Below the pieces are notes generated by a model that saw only the letters and a list, made by a program, of their open reading frames with translations, ran no database searches and had not been told where the DNA came from. A program made the translations under genes and the position numbers. A stretch of 64,000 nucleotides of DNA from Anthoceros angustus (lineage: Eukaryota > Streptophyta > Anthocerotopsida > Anthocerotales > Anthocerotaceae), in the NCBI GenBank assembly GCA_010909165.1, contig MU008179.1:496001-560000 (forward strand), given 5' to 3'. How positions within the stretch are numbered: position 1 is the first letter of the stretch; every line of letters begins with the position of its first letter. Positions 56,175-64,000 of the stretch are shown piece by piece.

Positions 56175-56898
56175 ATTCTTTGGGTGATAATAGTGGCCTT
56201 CAAGTACAAGGAAGAGGCATTGTCTTTGTTGTCTGTGAGGAGGCGAATTTTGAAGTTAGAGGATGTTTACTATGTCCCACAAATGTCAAAGAACTTAGTT
56301 CGGTTCGTAGACTTACAATATCAAATGAGTACAACGTTCATTTCTTTGGAGACACTGCATGATCCAGACATTAGTCCTCCTAGTGTGTCATGTCTACGCA
56401 TTTGTCGACCTTTCAATGACCTATCTGAGGATAAATTTTTCCCCAACTTTGTACCAACATTGCCAATTTAACTCAGCCTAAGCAATCATGCTATGGCACC
56501 ATAATGGCACATGTTAACTCACGTAAGTTAGTAACTCTCGAAAGCACATACTCGGGATCCCTATCTCGGTTGTCTCCTTTGCGTTACGTGAATCATGTGT
56601 GTATGCCAAGAGTCGTATGGTGAGCGACAACTTAATGTCAAGGATGCGTACATATGGTGGAGGGAGTTTGTAGCTGGTGCCTTTGCATCATGCAACTCCT
56701 AAGGCATAATCATGCAGAAGTGTTCCATATTCTCAAGCCCAAACGGTGTGGCCGAGGCGTCATCAATGGCTTGTTGAAGCCGTTCGAGCCATCTTGAACA
56801 TTTTTGACATCTCACAAATATTAGGCGAAGCTATTTCAACGCGACCTACATCAAGAACCGACTTCCAACCTGCTTCTTGGTGTCACTCCTTATGAAAT
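56175..56898 (+). repeat. 724-bp tandem duplication in Copia-2 (right) pol
   Basis: 56175-56898 repeats 55451-56174 almost exactly (both start ATTCTTTGGGTGATAATAG). The left Copia-2 has one copy. The junction shares CCTTATGAA between the protease region (55430) and the integrase region (56160 and 56888). Confidence 0.93.
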
Positions 56899-57230
56899 TT
56901 GGGTGGTCGTAAACCCAATCAATTGCATCTTCGTATCTTGGGCACTGCATATGCACATATTCCCAAACAACCGTCGGAAGCTTGACGACAAGGCCAGCAA
57001 GATGCTGTTTGTGGGATATCTTGAAGGAATCAAGGGATATAATGGTGAACCCGAGACTCGTGGTCACGCATTCAAGGAGTGTGATTATTGACGAGCAATT
57101 TACTGCTGGACAGCAGAGGGAGAGAAATGGACCATCCTGCGTCGAACCCGAGATCCGAGCAAGGTTGCAATTCCTTTGGATTCGACCTTGCGAGATGTGA
57201 GTGGGGCGATGATGACCAGCGGTTGTTTGA
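56888..57230 (+). pseudogene. Copia-2 (right) integrase C-terminal part
   Basis: Encodes, across frames, a TPYEI..GRKPN-like block, KLDDKASKMLFVGYLEGIKG and TLRDVSG. The catalytic core between pre-integrase and this segment is not seen in the window copies. Confidence 0.72.
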
Positions 57231-58235
57231 GTGGGAGTCCGAGGATCATGGGGCGCGGCTGCACACACCGCACAAGGGCGGTGCCCATTCAGGTACCCAC
57301 ACCACATGCACTGCACCTCCTTAGATCCCCAGACCTCACAGCCAGCAGCCCCTATACAACCTGCACCTGCAGCGCTCACTCCCTCACATCCGCAGCGGCA
57401 TGATCCTCATGATCTGGCCAGCACATCAGGGAATGAAGCCTCCTTAGCGCCTGCAGCCCCTGTCGCGCGTCGCTCCACAAGGGCGCGCAGACCCCCAGCT
57501 TGGCATGAATCCTACCACCTTGAAGGTGCGCATACAGCACCTGGGGAGGGACGCGCCTCCTCGCATGCTCAACCCGGGCGCACATCTGATCACGCGCCCT
57601 CCTCCTCGTACACAGAACCACGCGTGCCCCAAGCCACATCCTTGGAGCCCGTTTCGGCTCCTGTTTGTGCACCATCTGTTTCACCTGCACCCATTTCAAA
57701 TAATAATTCCTTAGTTGGGCCTTTACCAAATTCAGAAAATGAACCTAGTTTAGATGTCAATATTTTAACTTCTGGACATGCCTCTTTAGTTCAAGCTTAC
57801 ATAGCAGCCACAGATCTTATTGAACCTGCTACACGTGAAGAGGCTTTGTCTGGACCTGACAAGGAGAAGTGGGAGGCAGCTATTCAGTCCGAGTATAATA
57901 GTTTAATAGAAAATAATACTTGGGAATTAGTTAAGCTTCCTTATGGTAGAAAGCCTATACAATGCAAGTGGGTGTTTTGCATTAAATTGAAAGCAGATGG
58001 TAGTGTAGAACGCTACAAGGCACGTTTGTGTGCTAAGGGGTATAGCCAAGTTCTGGGTGTTGATTATCATGAAACTTTTTCGCCTATAGTTAAGTTGCAG
58101 ACTATCAGATACTTGTTAGCCTCAACAGTTGAGTTAGATTTAGACTCACAACAAATGGATGTTACAATTGCTTTTCTATATGGTAAATTAGAGGAGCTGA
58201 TTTACATGGAACAACCAAGTGTTTATAGATCCTAA
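57231..58235 (+). CDS. Copia-2 (right) linker and reverse transcriptase N-terminal half (open fragment)
   Basis: 334 codons open without a clear own start; it is an internal part of pol. A Pro/Arg-rich linker (RRSTRARRPPAWHESYHLEG) leads to the RVT_2 domain: EKWEAAIQSEYNSLIENNTW, WELVKLPYGRKPIQCKW, VERYKARLCAKGYSQ, HETFSPIVKLQTIR and [16 protein letters not shown]. The frame breaks near 58215, just before the [10 protein letters not shown] block. It is the longest open retroelement piece in the window. Confidence 0.85.
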   Translation: MGVRGSWGAAAHTAQGRCPFRYPHHMHCTSLDPQTSQPAAPIQPAPAALTPSHPQRHDPHDLASTSGNEASLAPAAPVARRSTRARRPPAWHESYHLEGAHTAPGEGRASSHAQPGRTSDHAPSSSYTEPRVPQATSLEPVSAPVCAPSVSPAPISNNNSLVGPLPNSENEPSLDVNILTSGHASLVQAYIAATDLIEPATREEALSGPDKEKWEAAIQSEYNSLIENNTWELVKLPYGRKPIQCKWVFCIKLKADGSVERYKARLCAKGYSQVLGVDYHETFSPIVKLQTIRYLLASTVELDLDSQQMDVTIAFLYGKLEELIYMEQPSVYRS

Positions 58236-59345
58236 AACAAAGGACTTAGTTTGTAGACTCTTAAGGTGTATTTATGGACTCAAGCAATCTCCTTTGAAGT
58301 GGTATCTTGATATTGATGGTACCCTTATCGAGATTGGCTTTGTTCGTTGTAATTGATGAGAATGTATATTTCCTATGCAAAGATGGAAAGCTGGTTATTA
58401 TTGCTTTATATGTGGATGACATCATAATTGCTACGAATAGCGAGTTATTATCAAAAGTGAAGACCACTCTTAGTTCCAAGTACCGATGAAGGATATTGGG
58501 ACTCTTACCTATTGTCTTGGAGTTCAAATTGCTAGGAATAGGAAGGTACACTTAGTATGTATCAAACCAAATATGTTAAAGAGCTTCTTAATCGTTTCAA
58601 GCTTGAGGCAGCTCATCCTGCAGCCACTCCACTTGCGGTGGACAAGTCTTATCTACTCGAGCCCACCCACGGAGGAGGAGCGAGAGGATGCTTCACACAC
58701 TTTATAGGAGGCGTGGGATGCTTACTCTTCCGAGTGGGCGGACTCGATATCACTCATGTTGTTTCTATTGTATCGCAATTCTTTCTAATCCGGTTTAGCT
58801 CATTGGGTTTGTAAACGCATCTATCGTTATGTATCCGGGACCCGCATGTAGGACTTCAATATAAGCGATCGAGAGCAGGAAGGCTTGAGGGTTGGTCCGA
58901 TGCTAATTGGGCAGCTGATCCGTTGACAAGGAAAAGCCTATCTAGCTATTGTTTTACCTTATGTGGTGCTGTAGTTTCATGGACATGTAAGAAGCAAGCA
59001 GTGTGTCTCTTAGCTCAAGAGAGTGAAAATGATTCCTTAACACTTCGGTAAGGAAGGCAGTGGAAGGTCCTTATTAGCGGAGATGGATCAAGCAGGACTC
59101 ACCTACCTTGTTGCATTGCGACAATATGTCGGCAATAGCTTTAACCAAGGACGCCAAGTACCATGCTCGGACTAAGCATATAGGCATTTATCATCATTTT
59201 ATTAGACAGCTAGTCTCAGAGCATCATGTAACTATTGAATACATCCCAACAGAGGAGAACTGCGAGATATATTTACAAAAGGTTTATCCAAGGCCAAGCA
59301 CCGTATTTCTCTTACGCTTTAGGCCTTGTGGACTTATCAAATGGT
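58236..59345 (+). pseudogene. Copia-2 (right) reverse transcriptase C-terminal half and RNase H
   Basis: Pieces in order: IYGLKQSPLKWY (58270-58305), ALYVDDIIIATNSEL with the catalytic YVDD (58400-58445), GTLTYCLGVQIARN (58498-58540), and RNase H CDNMSAIALTKDAKYHARTK then YIPTEEN (59115-59265). Single-base shifts separate them. Confidence 0.85.
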
Positions 59346-59679
59346 TCTTCTTAAGTGGGAGCTCTTACATATCGCTAACTTGCTATACATTTACGTTCTT
59401 ATCAAGAGTGAACTGGACGTGTTAGCTTGTTAGTCTCATTCATGTTGCTTCAAACGTGAGTGGGAGTGTAGAGGTTATGGCTATTAGAGCCCTAGTTAGG
59501 GCACGTTTGAAGATTATACTTTAATTATTACTTAAGTTACAGTGATGATATGAATAGGCATCTTAGATTCAGTTTTTATAACTACTTTTATATGCTCTTC
59601 AAAAACATTGTCTTGGTTCACTTTTTTCAATTCATACACTCTTTGTTCTACGCTTCTGTGAAATCCATGTGCCTTCACA
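59346..59679 (+). repeat. Copia-2 (right) 3' untranslated region, polypurine tract and 3' LTR
   Basis: The polypurine tract GTGAGTGGGAG ends at 59466. The 3' LTR is 59467-59679, same ends as the 5' LTR. Confidence 0.93.
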
Positions 59680-59825
59680 AGAGCAAGAAAGAAAAGGCTG
59701 AGCAATCAGCTACAAAAGGTAACGACGAAAAGCGCAAAGTCGAGGTCACAGTTAAGAGACAACACTTTGAGGCGATAAACGGGTCGGAGAGTGTCGAGAA
59801 GAAGAAGAAGAAGCAGGCGGACTAA
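59680..59825 (+). pseudogene. NOP58: NOP58-like last exon, 3' portion of unit 4 after Copia-2
   Basis: Starts with the second AGAGC. The LTR end plus TSD reads CCTTCACAAG then AGCAAG, so an AG acceptor precedes the exon again. The Lys-rich tail ends QAD-stop at 59823-59825. It shares private changes with 21964-22112. Confidence 0.87.
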
Positions 59826-60895
59826 TGTTAGACCTGACTCTCCCTCTTTCAGGCCTGGAGGATCCTCTCTTCTGGTGGGATGGAAGGCCTTAATTTTGCT
59901 CCGTCACCTTGTTGGGTAGCCAACAGGATGTATTATTTATGGAAGTGTCTCCGAGACTCGGGGAGGTGTGCCCTGTCTATCTAGGGCGCACAACCGATTT
60001 TGTGAAGGCTTCTCATAGCCTAGAGTGGCTCTCCCAGGCAAGAAATGAGGCAGGCTTCCGCCCGCCGAGCGCGAGGTAGGTCTGTTGGGGTGCCAGTCAA
60101 GCGTGTGTTGCCATAGTAGCTGAGAATCTCTGTCACCTTACAGCGCCTAACGCCTCCCGGAGAAGGCCGCCGCCCGCGTGAACCCATGCGGAGCCCTATC
60201 TCCATCGTGCCCACACATTTGTAACCAATCCGGCAGCAGGGCACTTGTGGCTGCCAGCATTGTAAGTTATCAAATTTGCAGGTGTTTGATGAAATGGCAG
60301 GTGTAGATGCTATCGAGGGCGCTCATGAGTCACCTGGCACCACTCTTATGATCTGACCGACAGTTTTTCCACGTGCTACGCCTGCCTCCAAGGTGGTTGG
60401 TGTAGCATAGTGCTTCCTAGCTCTTCATAAAAGATGAAGTTGAGCTTTCTGTCTCTTCAAAAAGGCGAAGTTGAGCTTTCTGGCTCGGCCTGCCACACAG
60501 ACAGAGAAAGGCAAAGTTGAGCCGTATTTGACCCAGGTACCATATATAGCTCTCTTAATGAATGGGATGTAAATGAATGAATTAAGGAGGCAGAGCCTAA
60601 ACGTGAGGAGCTTTGAAATTATTGGTTCCCCGAGCCTGTTGCATTCCGATTGGAGGATTAGGAAGGGGCAAAAGCGGCAAGCAGGAAGCCCGGGCGCAAG
60701 GCGAGCATGGCTGCAGATGAGATATTTCGATGCGTGGAAAGCGAGGATCAGATACACGCAGGAAAGTGCACACTGCGCAGGCTCGTCAGCGAGCGGACTG
60801 GTACAAATAGCGGGCCGTTGGGCACTGCATTCCAACGATTTCATCCAGCAATTTCAGCGCTTCCCGGGTCTCCGAGTCGTCGTGCGGATCGAGCC
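59826..60895 (+). promoter_or_regulatory. NOP58 3' flank and GLP promoter region, unit 5
   Basis: Same elements as unit 1, including the 32-bp tandem repeat and CATATATAGC. No gene seen. Confidence 0.45.
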
Positions 60896-61537
60896 ATGGC
60901 AGCATCCCAGCTCCTGTTCCTGGCCGTGGCCATGGCGGCAGCAGCCCTGGTTGCAGGCGACGCGGAAGTGGTGGTGGATTTCTGCGTGACGGACCCGGCG
61001 CCCGGCAACTCCATCCGACCCACCGGAAGCCCCTGCAAGGCTCTGGCCGACGTCAAGTCCTCCGACTTCAAGTTCACGCTGGTGCCGGGCGCCCGGGCGG
61101 CCGCCTCAACTTCGGCGTCGCGGTGGGCTTCGCCGACCAGTGGGGCGGGCTCAACGGCCTGCAGGTTGCCATCGCGAGGCTGGATTTCGGAAAGGGCGGC
61201 CAGATCCTCCCACCACCACCCGCGCGCCACCGAGATCTTCTACGTGGTGAAGGGCAAGGTGCTGAACGGCTTCATCGACTCCGCCGGCACCCTGTACGAG
61301 GAGGTGTTGAGCGCGGGCCAGGCCTTCGTCTTCCCAGAGGCCTCATCCACTACCAGCAGAACGTGGGCAAGGGCCCCGCCTACGGCATCTCCTCCTTCAA
61401 CAGCCAGAGCCCCGGCCTGCAGCTCACATTCAACGCCGTCCTCGAATCCAACCCCTCATTTCCTCCAAGGATCTCGCCCAAACTCTCAACGTCAAGAAGA
61501 GCGAGGTCGACTCCTGCGCAAGGCCTTTGGAGCCTAA
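60896..61537 (+). CDS. Germin-like protein, unit 5, frameshifted as sequenced
   Basis: The first third is open (signal peptide to FTLVPGA), then shifted by a lost C in the GCGCCCGGGCGG run near 61090. Box 1 is shifted near 61206-61214 and box 2 near 61332, with the common C-run loss near 61456. Sequence up to the start codon is unit 1 type; GCGGTGGGC at 61119 and GTGAAGGGC at 61246 are unit 2-4 type. Confidence 0.85.
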   Translation: MAASQLLFLAVAMAAAALVAGDAEVVVDFCVTDPAPGNSIRPTGSPCKALADVKSSDFKFTLVPGARAAASTSASRWASPTSGAGSTACRLPSRGWISERAARSSHHHPRATEIFYVVKGKVLNGFIDSAGTLYEEVLSAGQAFVFPEASSTTSRTWARAPPTASPPSTARAPACSSHSTPSSNPTPHFLQGSRPNSQRQEERGRLLRKAFGA

Positions 61538-63174
61538 TCGTTCAGCACCTGTCCGCCTCCGGATCCGGAGCTTCCTCGTTCAGGTCCCCTAGTGTGTCCC
61601 CAGTTGTTCCCAGTCCTAGTCCAGTCCGGTGACACCAGTGATAGGGATATGTAAGCAAGCGCACCGATTAATGCTCGCTGCGGATTTGATCTTTTGCTTT
61701 TCCTTGGGGAGACAGTCACGGCCCAGGCCTGGCTGTGCCAGTGGTAGCCATCTCCTCAACGTTTTACATTTTATCACATGACCTTGTGTGAGCACACGTC
61801 CCTCTCGGCAACCCAGTGCCGTACACTCTACGCCCATGAGTTTACTCGTAAACCCTTGGCCTGCATGTGTGCTGTGCATGAGTTTACTCGTAAACCCTTG
61901 GCCTGCATGTGTGCTTGTGGTGCTAGGTGCGCAAGCTAGTGTTCCATCGTTGTTCAGCAGACGACTGAATCAGGAACAATGTTCTCGAAACCGGAAGATC
62001 AGCAGCCGCATACGCCCGCACCATGCTTCCGGATATGGAACAAGGGTTGAGAGATGCAGGTTGTGCGATAAAGGACTTCAGCTACGTCCGAATATCGGAA
62101 GGACAACGTACCCACACCTCCCACGTGCGCCATGTCTCCGAGTCCCGAACAATATTCGCAAGATCCGTTTTGGTCTTGCACCGTGTCCCGACGCCATCCT
62201 TCAGACAATCCCGTTTTGGAAGGGGCTTCCTTGGTCAGGAACCAGACCTGTTCGCCCATAATATGGTTTAAAGCCTTTTGACCCATAATATGTTCTGCGC
62301 CTCTCCCAAGGTGGCTCCTGCAGCAAAGTGCACTTTGCCTCGGCTCACAACTGCATTGAAGGCTGTCAATATTAAAATATTGAAGGCTGTCAATATTAAA
62401 ATGATGTACGCAGGCATGATGTAGGTATCAGGGAGGCAGATATGCCTGCAATGCATGTCAGTGGCCGCAGATTGGTGAACTTGTTGGTTAGCCCTGAAAG
62501 CTGCAAGCAGAACAAGGAGAAGGTATGTGGGCAAGGGCCCCGCCTACGTGGCCAGAACTTGGGGGGCCCCTTGCCCAGCCAGATTGAATAAAAGTCTTCT
62601 CAGCTTATCTGCATACTCAAAGGCCCCAGCAAAGCTGCAATTGCAAGCAGGAAGCCCGGGCGCAAAGCGAGCATGGCTGCATATGAGATATTTTGTTGCG
62701 TGGAAAGCGAGAGTCAGATACACGTAGGGAAAGTCCTCTTCAAAGCTGCAATTGCCCTTGCAAGCAGGAAGCCCGGGCGCAAAGCCAGCATGGCGGCCCA
62801 TGGGATTACATGATTTGATGCGTGGAATTTGAAAGCATGGGTCAGATACATGGAGGGTCGAGACTCAAAGTATTGGAATAGAACATCCTAGATAGATGGG
62901 CACATCCCAGATGTGAACAGTCACGCCCTTTCGGGGTGACTACAAAAGGCACAACGTACCCAAGGCATTGACTCTTTCCTAATCATTCTTCCTTCTCCTC
63001 CATCCCTCTCCACATACGCATAGATTGATCTGCCTGATTTCCTATACAAAGCGCACATGAACATTGCACACTGCACAGGCTCGTAAGCCAACGAACTGGT
63101 ACAAAAGCGGGCCGTTGGTCACTGCATTCCAGGTATCCAGCCACGTCATCTCCTCTCGTCGTCTGGATCGAGCC
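61538..63174. other. GLP-NOP58 spacer, unit 5
   Basis: Colinear with unit 1, plus a private 42-bp tandem duplication (61835-61918, CATGAGTTTACTCG motif twice). Unit 4-type variants are present from about 62400 on. No gene seen. Confidence 0.5.
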
Positions 63175-64000
63175 ATGGCCGCATCCCGGCTCCTGCAGCG
63201 GCGACGGTCGCAGGCGACGCGGAACTGGCGCTGGACTTCTGCGTAACGGACCCGCCGTCCGGCAACTCCATCCGGCCCACCGGAGGCGCCTGCACCATGG
63301 CCGCATCCCGGCTCCTGTTCCTGGCCCTGGCCATGGCAGCAGCAGCCATGCTCCCAGGCGACTTTCTGCTCATTATACTCCTTCCACCGCAGGCTGTCAA
63401 GTTCAAGGCTTTTCAAAAGTTTGCAAATACGCTAATACGGCGGAAGCACTTGCGGCAGCCACCGCTATTGTGGACGGCAAGGTATCCAAGGGTCTCAAAG
63501 TTTTTGAAGAAGGAAGTGCGAGGGGCACACTCGCTACTGCCGATTCAAGACTGGCCAAAATCGTCAGCGATAAATTTGTAAAGATAATTGGCATTCTCGC
63601 GTCAGTTGATTCACTGGAGTCCCAGTGACAACATGGTCATAATCTTCAGGACGTGCTTTCTGGTTTGACTGTCACACAACACCAATTGTATATATAACAG
63701 CGCAGTCATGGACCTCATGAGAGGAGTCCGCTCACAGCTAGCTGCGCTCATTAGTGGACTTGCAGGACAACACATGGGTGCCATGAGTCTTGGGCTCTCG
63801 CACAGCCTGTCCAGATACGAACTCAAATTTAGTCCTGATAAGGTGCGGACCTGGGATGACCTTGTAGCGATTAGGTGGAGTTGGAATGCCAGGATCGGGT
63901 TTCCTTGTTAATTATTCTGTCTTTTCTGATGTTTCTTGCTCGTTTAAGAATAGCGTCCAAGCTGAGTTCTCTTTGTTGTTTTGGTCATGGCGTTTCAGGT
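63175..64000 (+). pseudogene. NOP58: GLP 5' end fused to NOP58-like remnant, unit 5 (cut by the window edge)
   Basis: GLP-type ATGs at 63175 and 63297; NOP58 acceptor at 63392/63393. It contains the 8-bp insertion and the MELMRG-type exon beginning near 63700, here ATGGACCTCATG (Glu to Asp) as in unit 4. The window ends at the acceptor of the next exon. Confidence 0.85.

Larger units (their letters stand above)
47403..59679 (+). mobile_element. Copia-2 LTR retrotransposon, complete right copy, 12.3 kb
   Basis: 5' LTR 47403-47609, primer site from 47610, leader to 48173, gag region with 3.3 tandem copies (48174-51743), a GC-rich coiled-coil module (about 50820-55318), protease to RNase H (55324-59345), polypurine tract and 3' LTR (59467-59679), flanked by AGAGC. 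It is much longer than a usual copia element (about 5 kb) because of the gag array, the GC module and a 724-bp duplication in pol. The LTRs differ by a handful of substitutions plus run-length changes, so insertion is fairly recent. Confidence 0.93.
41202..59825 (+). repeat. Tandem unit 4, split by Copia-2
   Basis: Unit sequence is 41202-47402 and 59685-59825; without the element and one TSD copy it is about 6.34 kb, as in unit 1. The interruption is at the last NOP58 intron-exon junction. Confidence 0.93.
59826..64000 (+). repeat. Tandem unit 5, truncated by the window edge
   Basis: Upstream region of the unit 1 subtype (GTAGATGC at 60302, CTGTCTCTTC at 60448, CATATATAGC at 60541). NOP58 part of the unit 4 subtype. 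Confidence 0.94.

Noticed and set aside
1-64000. tRNA, rRNA, snoRNA or miRNA genes
   Set aside because: No cloverleaf, rRNA segment or convincing C/D or hairpin structure was recognised by eye. The NOP58 introns were scanned for box C/D snoRNAs without a clear pair.

Overview
The window is plant nuclear DNA, probably from a land plant; the lineage cannot be fixed from the sequence. Evidence: a multi-exon NOP58-like gene with GT-AG introns, germin-like protein (GLP) genes with a secretory signal peptide and both germin boxes, and Ty1/copia LTR retrotransposons with tRNA-Met-type primer sites and 5-bp target duplications. Nothing bacterial is present. No copy of the host genes or of the retroelement polyproteins is fully open. 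Many breaks are single-base losses in C or A runs, or losses at CAG/CTG in transposons, so much of the apparent decay may be long-read consensus error.

Layout. 1-998 and 18427-21963 are the 3' part of a plus-strand copia element (Copia-2, left copy). It is split by a 17.4-kb minus-strand insertion (999-18426) of a second family (Copia-1) arranged LTR-internal-LTR-internal-LTR, flanked by TACTC. The right Copia-2 copy still has the uninterrupted site (55319-55323). 21964-64000 is a tandem array of about 6.35-kb units, each holding a GLP gene followed by a 5'-truncated NOP58-like pseudogene. Three units are contiguous (22113-28454, 28455-34811, 34812-41201). A fourth is split at the last NOP58 splice acceptor by a complete 12.3-kb Copia-2 (47403-59679, TSD AGAGC), and a fifth runs off the right edge. 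The left Copia-2 ends at the same NOP58 position with the same TSD, and units after each Copia-2 share private variants. The insertion therefore happened once and was copied with a larger, higher-order block.

How the parts relate. In every unit the NOP58 remnant lacks its first exon. In its place is the 5' end (promoter, signal peptide, start of mature protein) of a diverged second GLP. All copies share a TGA in a conserved exon and an 8-bp insertion, so the remnant was probably dead before amplification. The GLP gene is the only host gene in the unit likely to be functional.

Most unusual items: (1) Copia-1 carries, antisense and convergent to pol, a three-exon gene whose phases all match and which would encode about 203 residues (basic N-terminal half, acidic C-terminus). 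(2) Copia-2 carries a roughly 4.5-kb GC-rich coiled-coil coding module between gag and protease. (3) Pieces of that module were patched into one Copia-1 copy and into a Copia-2 gag repeat at short microhomologies.
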